Positions 1 to 8,506 of a stretch of DNA of 64,000 nt are shown piece by piece. The stretch is from Nocardia asteroides (GTDB taxonomy: Bacteria; Actinomycetota; Actinomycetes; Mycobacteriales; Mycobacteriaceae). The stretch covers positions 5,642,001-5,706,000 of the forward strand of contig NZ_CP089214.1 of assembly GCF_021183625.1 (NCBI RefSeq). The letters are read 5' to 3'. The translations under genes were made by a program, and so were the position numbers. How positions within the stretch are numbered: position 1 is the first letter of the stretch; every line of letters starts with the position of its first letter. The notes under the pieces were generated by a model that saw only the letters and a list, made by a program, of their open reading frames with translations, had not been told where the DNA came from and ran no database searches.

Positions 1-1
1 G

Positions 2-1168
2 GAGCGGGAGTTCGCGGTGCAGGTGGGGGTGCTCGTCACCGGCGAGCCGGAGTCCGCCGGGTCCGGCCGGGTTTCCGCCGCCGGGCCGGGGGCGTCCGGC
101 GCGGCCGCGGGGGGCGCGGATGCGGATCCGATCCCGGTAGCGGGGCGTGCGGCTCCGGGCCGCGGGAGCGCGGGGCCGTGGCGGCTCTCGCATCCGAAGC
201 TGGATGCCTGGTTGGGGGCGATCGACGCGGCGACCTGGCGGCGCGCGGGTGAGCTGGGGCGGATCAGGGTGGGGATCAAGACGACGGCCGATTCGGTGTT
301 CATCTCGGATCGGTGGGAGGCGGTGCGGCCGAGCCCGGAGCCGGAGCTGCTGCGTCCGCTGCTGACGCACGACGATCTGGCGCCGTGGCGGATCGAGCGC
401 CGGCGCGATGTCCGGGTGCTGTACCCGTACGACACCGCCGTGACCCGGCGCACCCCCGTCGACCTGGCCGAATACCCGGCCGCGGCGGCCTACCTGGCGA
501 CGCACCGGGAGACCCTGACCGCCAGGCACTACGTGGCGGCGGGCGGGCGCGCGTGGTTCGAGATCTGGGTGCCGCAGCGCCCGCACCTGTGGCGCGCGGC
601 GAAGGTCGTCTTCCCGGACATCAGCGCCGTCCCGCGCTTCGCCCTCGACCGCTCCGGCGCGGTGGTGAACGGCGACTGCTACTGGCTCTCGCTGGCCGAG
701 CTCGGCGAGCGGGCCGAGGAGCTGGCCGCGCTGCTCATGGGCGTCGCCAACTCCACCCTTGGGCTGCGCTGGTACGACGCGGTCTGCGGGAACCGGCTCT
801 ACTCCGGCCGCCGCAGGTGGATCACACAGTACGTCTCCCGGATGCCGCTCCCTGACCCGGCCACCGCCGCCGCCCGCGCGGTGATCGCGCTCTCGGTCGA
901 GCTGCAGGCGGGCCGCCCCTTCGACGCCACCGCGGCCGCGCTGCTGGACGAGCGGGTCCACGCCGCCTTCGGGCTGCGCCCGGGCTCAGGACCGGGGTCG
1001 GACCCCGATCATGGGCAGCAGGGTGCGCCTGGCGAAGTCCCGGCCCGCCTCGGCGTCGTCGATCGGGATGAGCCCGTCCGGGGTGAGCGCGAGCGAGAGC
1101 GCGAGCCGGGCCATGATCTCGGCGATCAGGTCGGGGTCGATCTGCTCGGCGGTGCCGGGCTCGCCTAG
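2..1168 (+). CDS. Eco57I/TaqI-type adenine DNA methyltransferase, C-terminal part (5' truncated by window edge)
   Basis: The frame is open to the window edge, so only the last 388 codons are present. The residues around RVGIKTTADSVFI, LLTHDDLAPWR and VLYPYD resemble the C-terminal target-recognition domain of Eco57I/TaqI-type N6-adenine methyltransferases; the methylase motifs would lie upstream, outside the window. A Gly/Ala-rich low-complexity stretch lies at about 60-170. The homologous part appears to end near position 985 (HAAFGLRPG). The frame then runs on 183 bases antisense to the convergent TetR gene and gives an Arg/Glu/Asp/Gly-rich tail, which looks like read-through after loss of an earlier stop. 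Whether it is a stand-alone methylase or a fused restriction-modification enzyme cannot be seen here. Confidence 0.6.
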   Translation, partial: EREFAVQVGVLVTGEPESAGSGRVSAAGPGASGAAAGGADADPIPVAGRAAPGRGSAGPWRLSHPKLDAWLGAIDAATWRRAGELGRIRVGIKTTADSVFISDRWEAVRPSPEPELLRPLLTHDDLAPWRIERRRDVRVLYPYDTAVTRRTPVDLAEYPAAAAYLATHRETLTARHYVAAGGRAWFEIWVPQRPHLWRAAKVVFPDISAVPRFALDRSGAVVNGDCYWLSLAELGERAEELAALLMGVANSTLGLRWYDAVCGNRLYSGRRRWITQYVSRMPLPDPATAAARAVIALSVELQAGRPFDATAAALLDERVHAAFGLRPGSGPGSDPDHGQQGAPGEVPARLGVVDRDEPVRGEREREREPGHDLGDQVGVDLLGGAGLA

Positions 1169-1612
1169 CTCGCGCAGCTTCTCCGCCAGGTAGGTGCGGC
1201 CGATGGCGAGCACCGGGCCCGCGTCGGTGGTGAGCTTGGGCAGGATCAGCTCCGGCTCGGTGCGCAGCAGTCTGCGCAGCAGCTGGTTGCCCGCGATCGC
1301 GGTGATGAAGGCGACGAAGATCTCCACCAGCTGGTCGTCGGAGCCGCTGACGGTGCGCACCCGGCCGTCGATCTCGGCGACGAAGCGCTGCGCCTCGCGC
1401 ACCGTGACCGCCTCCACCAGATCGTTCTTGGACTCGAAGCGGCGGTAGAGCGTGGCCGGGCTGATCCCGGCCCGGCGCGCGATCTCGCCCATGCTGGTGC
1501 GCTTGATGCCGAAGTCGAGAAAGGCCGAGAAGGCGCTCTCCAGCAACCGCTCGCCGCCGGCCACGGGCTTCTCCAGGATGCGCTGGAGCATCGGCGGAAC
1601 CGCGGACATCAA
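986..1612 (-). CDS. TetR/AcrR family transcriptional regulator
   Basis: A 208-residue protein with an N-terminal TetR helix-turn-helix at about residues 20-70 (TSMGEIARRAGISPATLYRRF), followed by an all-helical ligand-binding region as usual for the family. It should bind operator DNA as a dimer and release it when a small ligand binds. The ligand is unknown, and no transporter or enzyme gene diverges from it. It converges with and overlaps the methyltransferase frame. It starts at ATG; the next ATG codon is an alternative start one residue in. Confidence 0.85.
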   Translation of the reverse strand: MMSAVPPMLQRILEKPVAGGERLLESAFSAFLDFGIKRTSMGEIARRAGISPATLYRRFESKNDLVEAVTVREAQRFVAEIDGRVRTVSGSDDQLVEIFVAFITAIAGNQLLRRLLRTEPELILPKLTTDAGPVLAIGRTYLAEKLRELGEPGTAEQIDPDLIAEIMARLALSLALTPDGLIPIDDAEAGRDFARRTLLPMIGVRPRS

Positions 1613-1669
1613 ATCTCCCGTCGACGTGCAGTGATTCGACGAGATTATTTCACCCGCGCGGATCGCCGG

Positions 1670-1855
1670 TCAGCCACGGGGCAGGTCGAAATCCGCCATT
1701 TCCCGCTCGATCGCATTCGCCGCGAAATCCACCCCGCGGCACCGTAACTCGTGGACCCTGCGCTGCAGCGCCTCGATTCCCCCCGGCTGGGCCGCGATGT
1801 CGGCCACACTGATCCGCCCCCCCGGACGGTGCATACCCGAACGCTCGTACGCCAC
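1670..1855 (-). CDS. small hypothetical protein (61 aa)
   Basis: The GTG start at 1855 is chosen because a strong GGAGGT lies six bases upstream (1862-1867). The frame is open further upstream but that part has no ribosome site. The product is soluble, with no signal peptide or membrane segment, and its central helix-prone part carries RRVHELRCRGVDFAAN. No family is recognised. It lies between the TetR gene and the carbonic anhydrase with about 118 bases upstream for a promoter. Confidence 0.5.
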   Translation of the reverse strand: MAYERSGMHRPGGRISVADIAAQPGGIEALQRRVHELRCRGVDFAANAIEREMADFDLPRG

Positions 1856-1973
1856 CGTGATACCTCCTGCCCACACGCAACGCCCGCGGTAAGCCGGAAG
1901 ATCCAGCGCCGTGGCGGGGCGCTGTGATCATGTTACCAACGGTTCCATGTGGGGCTCGGGGGTGTGTTGTCCT

Positions 1974-2489
1974 TCACAGCGGAGTGGCGTCCCGATGGGT
2001 GGCCGTGTTGTGAACGTACACAGCGGCGTTCAGCTTGATGCCGTCGCGCTCGGCGTCGCCGAGTTCGCGCCGCACCTTGCCCGGAACGCCCGCGACCAGG
2101 GAGCCCGGCGGAATTCGCGCGCCCTCCGGGATCAGGGCATTGGCCGCGATCAGGCTGCCCGCGCCGATCACCGCGCCGTTCAGGACGGTGGCGCCCATGC
2201 CGACCAGCACATCGTCCTCGACGGTGCAGCCGTGCAGGATCGCATTGTGGCCCACCGAGACCCCGCTGCCGACGGTGAGCGGGAAGCCGGGGTCGGCGTG
2301 CAGCACGCAGCCGTCCTGGATATTGCTGCCCGCGCCGACGGCGATGGTCTCCAGGTCGGCGCGGAGCACAGCGCCGTACCAGATGCTGACCTCGGCGGCG
2401 AGGCTGACCCGGCCGATCACCGTCGCGGTGGGCGCCACCCAGGCGCGTTCGTCGATGTCAGGGGCGTGGCCGCCGATCTCGATTCGCAT
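1974..2489 (-). CDS. gamma-class carbonic anhydrase family protein (left-handed beta-helix)
   Basis: 171 residues built almost entirely of hexapeptide repeats, with the spaced metal-ligand histidines typical of gamma carbonic anhydrases and the PaaY/YrdA group (GCVLHAD and VGHNAILHGC). Such proteins form trimers with a metal site between subunits and hydrate CO2, although many relatives lack proven activity. The ATG at 2489 is preferred; a GTG two codons upstream is an alternative. It lies 10 bases after the GlxA-like regulator on the same strand, so the two are probably one transcript. Confidence 0.88.
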   Translation of the reverse strand: MRIEIGGHAPDIDERAWVAPTATVIGRVSLAAEVSIWYGAVLRADLETIAVGAGSNIQDGCVLHADPGFPLTVGSGVSVGHNAILHGCTVEDDVLVGMGATVLNGAVIGAGSLIAANALIPEGARIPPGSLVAGVPGKVRRELGDAERDGIKLNAAVYVHNTATHRDATPL

Positions 2490-2499
2490 AGCCACGAAC

Positions 2500-3444
2500 C
2501 TAGCCGGGCCGGAATTGCGCGCGGTGCCCGGCCGGGCTGGTCCCCAGCCTGCGCTGGAAGTGGTGGCGCAGGCTGACCGCGGAGCCGAAGCCGGCCCGGC
2601 CCGCGACCCGCTCGACCGTCTCGTCGGTGGTCTCCAGCAGCAACCGGGCCGCGTCCACCCGCTGGTGCAGCAGCCACTGCTGCGGGCTGGCGCCGGTGCG
2701 GTCGCGGAAGCGGCGGGTGAAGGTGCGCCGGGACATGTGCGCGACGGCGGCCAAGCCGTCCAGCTCGATCGGCTCGGCCAGGTTGGCCCGCGCCCAGACC
2801 ATGGCGCGCTCGACCGGGTCGTCGTCGGCGGGGTCGGGGACCGGGATCGGGATGTACTGGGCCTGCGAGCCGCTCCGGTGCGGCGCGGTGACCAGCGCGC
2901 CCGCCAGTTCGGCGGCGGCGAGGCTGCCGTGGTCGGTGCGCACCAGGTGCAGGCAGCAGTCGAGCGCGGCGGCGACGCCCGCCGAGGTGACGATGTCGCC
3001 GAGGTCGGACCAGAGGGTGTCGGCGCGTACCCGTACCGCGGGGAAGGCCGCGGCCAGCGCGTTGGCGGCGGCCCAGTGCGTGGTGAGCTCCCTGCCGTCG
3101 GCGAGCCCGGTCGCGGCGATCACCCAGGCGCCGAGGCAGAGCCCGACCAGCCGGGCGCCGCGGGCGTGGGCGGCGCGCAGTGCGGCGATGAGCTCGGGGG
3201 TGGGGGTCGCGTCCCGCTGCCAGCTCGGGACGACGACGGTGTCGGCGGTGGTCAGGCAGTCGAGGCCGTGTTCGACGTGCAGGGCGAAACCGGCGGGGGT
3301 GCTGAGCCTTCCCGGCTGTTCGGCGCAGACCCGGACCAGGTAGGGGCTCGGGCCGTCGACCCCGACGCGGCCGAAGACCAGGGTCGGGACGGCGAGGTGG
3401 AAGGGGCTGATGGCGTCGAAGGCGAGCACCGCGACCTCGTGCAT
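2500..3444 (-). CDS. GlxA family transcriptional regulator (DJ-1/PfpI domain plus AraC-type HTH)
   Basis: 314 residues. The N-terminal half (about 5-185) is a DJ-1/PfpI-like domain with the LVGLCLGAWVIA nucleophile-elbow region; the C-terminal half (about 210-310) is an AraC/XylS double helix-turn-helix (MSRRTFTRRFRDRTG, then a second helix pair ending GTSPAGHRAQF). GlxA proteins use the amidotransferase-like domain as a sensor, not an enzyme. The gene is divergent from the MBL-fold gene at 3516 across 71 bases, so that gene and the downstream carbonic anhydrase are plausible targets. Confidence 0.88.
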   Translation of the reverse strand: MHEVAVLAFDAISPFHLAVPTLVFGRVGVDGPSPYLVRVCAEQPGRLSTPAGFALHVEHGLDCLTTADTVVVPSWQRDATPTPELIAALRAAHARGARLVGLCLGAWVIAATGLADGRELTTHWAAANALAAAFPAVRVRADTLWSDLGDIVTSAGVAAALDCCLHLVRTDHGSLAAAELAGALVTAPHRSGSQAQYIPIPVPDPADDDPVERAMVWARANLAEPIELDGLAAVAHMSRRTFTRRFRDRTGASPQQWLLHQRVDAARLLLETTDETVERVAGRAGFGSAVSLRHHFQRRLGTSPAGHRAQFRPG

Positions 3445-3515
3445 GGCCTGATCTTAGCGGTGTGTGGCTTGCGGGCCACTGGTTCGGCGGCGGGCGGCGG
3501 CCGAGCATCGGTGGC

Positions 3516-4286
3516 ATGACGTTTTCCTTCGAGGCACTGCACGTCGGCGGGCCGACGCTGCGCTTCCGCTACGCCGGGCGCAGCTGGCTCACCGATCCCA
3601 CCTTCGATGAGCCGGGCGACTACCCGGGCCCGGTTCCGCTGCACAAACTGCACGGCCCCGCGGTGCCGCGGGCCGAGCTCGGGCCGATCGACGTGGTGCT
3701 GCTCTCGCACGACGAGCACGCCGACAACCTCGACACCGCCGGGCGGGAGCTGCTCGGGGAGGTGCCGCTCGTGCTCTCCACGCCGGGTGCGGGCGAGCGC
3801 ATTCCGGGGGTGCGCGGGCTGGCGGCGTGGCAGACGGTCGCGGTCGGCGAGGTCGAGGTGACCGCGGTGCCTGCGCTGCACGGGCCGGCGGGGTGCGAGC
3901 CGGTGACCGGGGTGGTGACCGGGTTCGTGCTGCGGGCGGCGGGGGAGCCGGTGGTCTACCTGTCAGGGGACAATGCCTCGGTCGAGGTGGTGGCGCGGAT
4001 CGTGGAGCGGGCCGGGCCGATCGATGTCGCGGTGCTGAACGTCGGGGCGGCGAATGTCGGGCTGTTCGGGGACGCCGATGTCACGTTGAACGCGCGGAGC
4101 GCGGTGCGGGCGGCGGAGTTGCTCGGGGCGGCGGTCGTCGTGCCGGTGCACGGGGAGGGGTGGGCGCATTTCAGCGAGACGCTGGAGCATCTGCGGCGCA
4201 CGTTCGAGTACGCCGGGCGGGCGGAGCAGTTGCGGATTCCGGTGCCGGGAGTGGTGTTCGGGATCGGCGCGCCCACCCGGGTCTGA
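3516..4286 (+). CDS. MBL-fold metal-dependent hydrolase (UlaG/YtnP-like)
   Basis: 256 residues from the ATG at 3516. A metallo-beta-lactamase fold is indicated by LLSHDEHADNLD (about residues 63-74), a later GDNAS segment and a C-terminal HGEGWAHF. The motif departs from HxHxDH (here HDEHADN), as in UlaG-like lactonase relatives. The substrate is unknown. An in-frame start 54 bases further up at 3462 would reach into the divergent promoter region and is not favoured. The gene probably shares a bidirectional promoter with the GlxA-like regulator. Confidence 0.8.
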   Translation: MTFSFEALHVGGPTLRFRYAGRSWLTDPTFDEPGDYPGPVPLHKLHGPAVPRAELGPIDVVLLSHDEHADNLDTAGRELLGEVPLVLSTPGAGERIPGVRGLAAWQTVAVGEVEVTAVPALHGPAGCEPVTGVVTGFVLRAAGEPVVYLSGDNASVEVVARIVERAGPIDVAVLNVGAANVGLFGDADVTLNARSAVRAAELLGAAVVVPVHGEGWAHFSETLEHLRRTFEYAGRAEQLRIPVPGVVFGIGAPTRV

Positions 4287-4346
4287 ACCTCCGCGGTCGC
4301 GGCGCGGCGGGGCGCGGGGCCGGGGACTTTGCGCCACGATGACCCC

Positions 4347-5456
4347 ATGCGCATCGGAGTACCGCGGGAGATCAAGGACCAGGAGTTCCGGGTGGCGCTG
4401 ACCCCGGCCGGCGCCGCCGAGCTGGTCCGGCACGGGCACGAGGTGCTGGTCGAGCGGGGTGCGGGGGCCGGGTCCGGGTTCGGGGATCTCGACTACACCG
4501 GGTCCGGCGCGATCGCGGTCGCCGACGCCGACGAGCTCTGGGGCGCGGCCGAGCTGGTGCTCAAGGTGAAGGAGCCGATCGCCGTCGAGTACCCGCGGCT
4601 GCGCAGGGGGCAGGTGCTCTTCACCTTCCTGCACCTGGCCGCCTCCCGCGCCTGCACCGAGGCGCTGCTGAGCTCCGGCGTCACAGCGCTCGCCTACGAG
4701 ACGGTGCGCGCCCCGGACGGCTCGCTGCCGCTGCTCGCGCCGATGAGCGAGGTGGCGGGCAAGCTCGCGGCGCAGGTCGGGGCGTACCACCTGATGGCGC
4801 CGATGGGCGGGGCCGGGGTGCTGCCCGGCGGGGTGCCCGGGGTGCGGCCGTGCGAGGTGGTCGTGCTCGGGGGCGGGGTGGCCGGCGCCTGCGCGGCCGA
4901 GGTGGCCGCCGGGATGGGCGCGCAGGTGACCGTGCTCGACACCAACCAGGCCAGGCTGCGCGAGCTGGAGGTGCGCTTCGGCAGCCGGATCGTCACCGTC
5001 GCCTCGAACGACACCGAGGTCGAGCGGGCGGTCCGCGGCGCCGACCTGGTGATCGGCTCGGTGCTGGTGCCGGGCGCGCGGGCGCCGGAGCTGGTCTCCA
5101 CCGAGCTGGTCGGACGGATGCGGCCGGGCGCCGTGCTGGTCGACATCGCCATCGACCAGGGCGGCTGCTTCGCCGACTCGCGCCCGACCACGCACGCCGC
5201 CCCGACCTTCCGGGTGGCCGACGCGCTCTTCTACTGCGTCGCCAACATGCCGGGCGCGGTCCCGCACACCGCCACCGTCGCGCTCACCAACGCCACGCTG
5301 CCCGCGGTGCGCACCATCGCGGACCGCGGGGTGCGCGCCGCCTGCCGGGCGGACCGCGGGCTGGTCGCCGGCCTCACCGTGGCGAACGGGAAGCTCTTCT
5401 CGCCGGAGGTCGGCGCGGCGCACGGCATCCCGGTCGCCGCACCCGACCTGGACTGA
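4347..5456 (+). CDS. ald: alanine dehydrogenase
   Basis: 369 residues, the usual family length. It interconverts L-alanine and pyruvate plus ammonia with NAD(H). The N-terminal catalytic domain has MRIGVPREIKDQEFRVAL, the substrate lysine region LVLKVKEP and the catalytic histidine region FTFLHLA. The Rossmann NAD site is VVVLGGGVAGACAAEVA near residue 170, with an acidic LDTN end of beta-2 indicating NAD preference. The start at 4347 fits the conserved N-terminus; an upstream ATG at 4329 would add six residues. Its stop abuts the stop of the convergent sigma-factor gene with no gap. Confidence 0.95.
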   Translation: MRIGVPREIKDQEFRVALTPAGAAELVRHGHEVLVERGAGAGSGFGDLDYTGSGAIAVADADELWGAAELVLKVKEPIAVEYPRLRRGQVLFTFLHLAASRACTEALLSSGVTALAYETVRAPDGSLPLLAPMSEVAGKLAAQVGAYHLMAPMGGAGVLPGGVPGVRPCEVVVLGGGVAGACAAEVAAGMGAQVTVLDTNQARLRELEVRFGSRIVTVASNDTEVERAVRGADLVIGSVLVPGARAPELVSTELVGRMRPGAVLVDIAIDQGGCFADSRPTTHAAPTFRVADALFYCVANMPGAVPHTATVALTNATLPAVRTIADRGVRAACRADRGLVAGLTVANGKLFSPEVGAAHGIPVAAPDLD

Positions 5457-6377
5457 TCACTCCGGGTCGGTGAGGTACCAGTCCGGCTCGGCGGCCTCGG
5501 GCAGGTCGTGCAGCTTGTCCGGGTTGCGCACCACGTGGATGGCGGTGATCCGGCCCGCGTCCACGGTGAAGGCGAAGACCCCGGTGTGGTTGCCGTCGAA
5601 GACGAGCAGCCCCGGTCTGCCGTTGACCAGCACCGCCCGGCCCCAGCCGTGCTTGGCGGCCGGTGCGTGGTACCAGCCGACCAGCAGCTTGGCGACCAGC
5701 TCGGCGCCGGCCACCGGCCTGCGGATGGCAGGCACCTTGCCGCCGCCGTCGGCGGTCATGCTGACCTCGGCGTCCAGCACGCCGAGCAGCGCGGCGAGGT
5801 CGCCGGAGCGCCAGGCCAGCGCGAACGCGGAGACCACCTTCTCGTGCTCGTCCGGGGAGGCGGGGAAGCGCGGGGTGCCGTCCTGCACCCGCCTGCGGGC
5901 GCGCGAGGCGAGCTGCCTGACCGCGGCCGGGGTGCGGCCGACCACGTCGGCGACCTCGGGGCCGCTCATGCCGAAGACGTCCTGCAGTACGAAGGCGGTG
6001 CGCTCGGCGGGGGAGAGCGATTCCAGGACGACCAGGAGTGCGGTGGTCACCCGCTCGTCCTGGGTGACGCGGTCGGCGGGGTCGGCCGACGCGGTCACCT
6101 CCGGCTCCGGGAGCCACTCGCCGACGTACTGCTCCCGGCGCACGCGGGCCGAGCCGAGGTGGTCGAGCGCGAGCCGGCCGGTCGCGGTGCTGAGCCAGGC
6201 GCGCAGGTTCTCGATCGGGGCGCCGCCGGACTCGGTGTGCCGCTGCAGCCGGAGCCACGCCTCCTGCACCACGTCGTCGGCGTCGGCCAGGCTGCCGAGC
6301 GTGCTGTAGGCGAGTCTGCGCAGGTAGGGGCGGTGCTGCTGGAATTCGCGCGCCAGCGCGGTCGTCTCGTCGGTCAT
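5457..6377 (-). CDS. ECF RNA polymerase sigma factor, SigJ/ECF41-like with SnoaL-type C-terminal domain
   Basis: 306 residues. Region 2 (about 10-80, YSTLGSLADADDVVQEAWLRL) and region 4 (about 115-175, LSPAERTAFVLQDVFGMSGPE) are followed by a SnoaL/NTF2-like extension of about 120 residues containing AEVSMTADGGGK and VFAFTVDAGRI. This fused architecture is typical of SigJ and ECF41 factors, where the extension modulates activity in place of a separate membrane anti-sigma factor. No anti-sigma gene lies next to it. Targets are not evident from the sequence. Confidence 0.9.
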   Translation of the reverse strand: MTDETTALAREFQQHRPYLRRLAYSTLGSLADADDVVQEAWLRLQRHTESGGAPIENLRAWLSTATGRLALDHLGSARVRREQYVGEWLPEPEVTASADPADRVTQDERVTTALLVVLESLSPAERTAFVLQDVFGMSGPEVADVVGRTPAAVRQLASRARRRVQDGTPRFPASPDEHEKVVSAFALAWRSGDLAALLGVLDAEVSMTADGGGKVPAIRRPVAGAELVAKLLVGWYHAPAAKHGWGRAVLVNGRPGLLVFDGNHTGVFAFTVDAGRITAIHVVRNPDKLHDLPEAAEPDWYLTDPE

Positions 6378-6461
6378 GCCGTCCGCCGTTCGTCTCTCGG
6401 GCCGTCACCGGGTGGACGACGTGGCCGCTCCGAGTGTGACAGGACCGGATAATGTCGCCGG

Positions 6462-7397
6462 GTGTCCGTCTCCACATCCCTCGGTCTCGCGCTCGGCTTC
6501 GCCCTCGACCGGGCGTTCGGCGATCCGCGGCGGTGGCATCCGGTGGCGGGGTTCGGGAGCGCGGCGCTCGCGCTGGAGCGGGTGAGCTATCGCGATGCGC
6601 GGGTGGCCGGGGCGGCGCACGAGGTGGTCGCGGTGGGTTCGGTGCTCGCGCTGGGGCGGGTCGTCGGGCGGGGTGGCTGGCCCGTGGTCGCGCTCGCCAC
6701 CTGGACCGTGCTCGGCGGTACCAGCCTGGCGCGGACCGGGCGGCGGATGGCCGACGCCCTGGAGGCCGGGGAGTTGGGCGCCGCGCGGGCGCTGCTGCCC
6801 TCGCTCTGCGGGCGCGATCCGGAGTACCTCGATGCCGACGGCCTCGCGCGGGCCGCGCTGGAGTCCATTGCCGAGAACACCTCGGACGCGGCCGTCGCCC
6901 CGCTGTTCTGGGGTGCGGTCGCGGGCGTGCCCGGGCTGCTCGGGTACCGCGCGGTGAACACGCTCGACGCCATGATCGGGTACCGGAACGCGCGCTACCT
7001 GCGCTTCGGGTGGGCCGCCGCGCGCGTCGACGACCTCGTCAATCTGGTACCCGCCCGGCTCACCGGGGTACTCACCGTCGTGCTCGCGCCGCTGCTCGGC
7101 GGCAGCGCTGTCGGAGCGCTCGCCGCTTGGCACCGGGATGCCGGGGCGCACCCGAGCCCCAACGCCGGGGTCGCCGAGGCCTCCGCCGCGGGTGCCCTCG
7201 GCATCCGCCTGGGCGGGCCGACGCGCTACCGGCACGGCACCGAACTCCGCCCGGTTCTCGGCTCCGGCCGTGCCCCCGAGGTCGGGGACCTGCGCCGGGC
7301 GGTGCTGCTCTCCGAGCTGGTCCAGTTCGGGGCGGTGCTCGTCGCCGTCGCCGGGGCAGGGGTGTTGTCGAGATCTCGGAAGGGAGGGCCGCGCTGA
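6462..7397 (+). CDS. cobD: adenosylcobinamide-phosphate synthase CobD/CbiB
   Basis: 311 residues starting at GTG. CobD (CbiB in the anaerobic naming) is an integral membrane protein that joins the aminopropanol-phosphate arm to adenosylcobyric acid. Family signatures include GFALDRAFGDPRRWHPVAGFG at the N-terminus, IAENTSDAAVAPLFW in the middle, RAVNTLDAMIGYR and GTELRPVLG near the end, with several hydrophobic segments. It converges with SURF1 and lies close to cobC, the same arrangement as cobD-SURF1-ptpA-cobC in M. tuberculosis. Confidence 0.94.
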   Translation: MSVSTSLGLALGFALDRAFGDPRRWHPVAGFGSAALALERVSYRDARVAGAAHEVVAVGSVLALGRVVGRGGWPVVALATWTVLGGTSLARTGRRMADALEAGELGAARALLPSLCGRDPEYLDADGLARAALESIAENTSDAAVAPLFWGAVAGVPGLLGYRAVNTLDAMIGYRNARYLRFGWAAARVDDLVNLVPARLTGVLTVVLAPLLGGSAVGALAAWHRDAGAHPSPNAGVAEASAAGALGIRLGGPTRYRHGTELRPVLGSGRAPEVGDLRRAVLLSELVQFGAVLVAVAGAGVLSRSRKGGPR

Positions 7398-7408
7398 GCC
7401 GTCCCAGG

Positions 7409-8266
7409 TCAGCGTCGTGGGCGGCCGTAGCGGTCGGCCAACCGCTGCTCGGTCGAGACCGGCTCGGGCGAGGCAACCTCCGCGACCGGGGCGGACCCAC
7501 CCTTCTCGGCCCGCCGGGCACGAATCTCGGCGTACGCGAAGTACCCCAACCCGAGCGGCGCCATCACCCCGAACGCCAGCCACTGCAACCCGTACGACAG
7601 GTAGGGCCCGGAATCGAGCTGCGGCAGCGGGCTCGGCGTGAAGACCCCCGCCTGCCCCGCGTCGACCTGTAGATACCCGCCCCGTCCCCCGGTGGGCACG
7701 CTGGTCAGCGGCACCCCGAGCACCTCCGCCTCCTGCCCGGTGTCGATGGAGTACACCTGCCGGAACCCGTCCTGCGTCGACGGCGCCCGATCCGGCGCCA
7801 CCCCCTCGCTGTCCCGCACCCGCGCCTCGATCCGCTGCGGCCCGGCCGGCGGCTCCGGAACGGCGGGGGGCCGCGATCCGTCCACCGCCTTCACCAGCCC
7901 GCGGTCGACCAGCAGCACCCGCCCGTCGTCCAGCCGGAAGGCCCCGAGCACGGTGTAGCCGGGCGCGCCGTCCAGGTGCCGCAGCCGGACGAGGACGGTG
8001 CTGTCCGGCAGGTAGGCACCGGTGGCGGTGACCCGGCGCCACTCCACCTCGTCCGGCCGCACGCCGGAGTCCGCGGCGAGCAGCTCGCCGATGTCGACCG
8101 GCTCGGCGCGCACCGAATCGGCGATCAGCTGGTTGCGGTGCTCGGTGCTGGTGTTCTTGCCGAGCTGCCACGGCGCGAGCACGGTGAAGCACAGGTAGGC
8201 GAATCCCACCACCAGCGCGGCCAGGATGAGCCAGCTGGGCCGGAGCAGGAAGGCGAGGCGGCGCAT
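7409..8266 (-). CDS. SURF1 family cytochrome oxidase biogenesis protein
   Basis: 285 residues with the SURF1 layout: a transmembrane helix at about 8-30, the signature APWQLGKN just after it, a large extracytoplasmic domain (GAYLPDSTVLVRLR, VDRGLV), and a second helix at about 220-245 (QWLAFGVMAPLGLGYFAYAEIRAR). SURF1 proteins assist haem insertion during assembly of aa3-type cytochrome c oxidase. Its ATG overlaps the TGA of the truncated phosphatase gene by one base (TGATG), so translation is coupled. Confidence 0.92.
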   Translation of the reverse strand: MRRLAFLLRPSWLILAALVVGFAYLCFTVLAPWQLGKNTSTEHRNQLIADSVRAEPVDIGELLAADSGVRPDEVEWRRVTATGAYLPDSTVLVRLRHLDGAPGYTVLGAFRLDDGRVLLVDRGLVKAVDGSRPPAVPEPPAGPQRIEARVRDSEGVAPDRAPSTQDGFRQVYSIDTGQEAEVLGVPLTSVPTGGRGGYLQVDAGQAGVFTPSPLPQLDSGPYLSYGLQWLAFGVMAPLGLGYFAYAEIRARRAEKGGSAPVAEVASPEPVSTEQRLADRYGRPRR

Positions 8267-8454
8267 CAGCGCAGCACCGCGGCGGTGCGCGGGTCGGCCG
8301 GGTTGCCGACGTGCCGGTCGTCGGTGCCTGCGCTGGTCACCCGCACCCGCTCGGCCGGCTCGGCCCGCTCCAGGTGCGATTCGACGACCCGCGCCGCCAT
8401 CGGCGATCGGCAGATATTGCCGGTACAGACGAAGGACACGTGCAGCTCACCCAC
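8266..8454 (-). pseudogene. low-molecular-weight protein-tyrosine phosphatase, truncated after the active-site loop
   Basis: Only 62 codons remain of a family normally about 150-165 residues long. The P-loop CTGNICRS (C10-R16) and the conserved RVTSAGT segment are intact. The protein then stops at NPADPRTAAVLR, about where PtpA-type proteins continue with a hundred further residues including the catalytic Asp-Pro loop. The stop forms TGATG with the SURF1 start, so the missing part was probably removed by a deletion that kept the coupling. In M. tuberculosis ptpA lies at this same place upstream of the SURF1 gene. The stub is unlikely to be an active phosphatase. The GTG start is inferred from alignment with PtpA. 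Confidence 0.75.
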
Positions 8455-8506
8455 ACCGCCATTGTCCCCGCGGCCGCCGGTGCCCGGCCACGTAGGGTGT
8501 GCAGAC

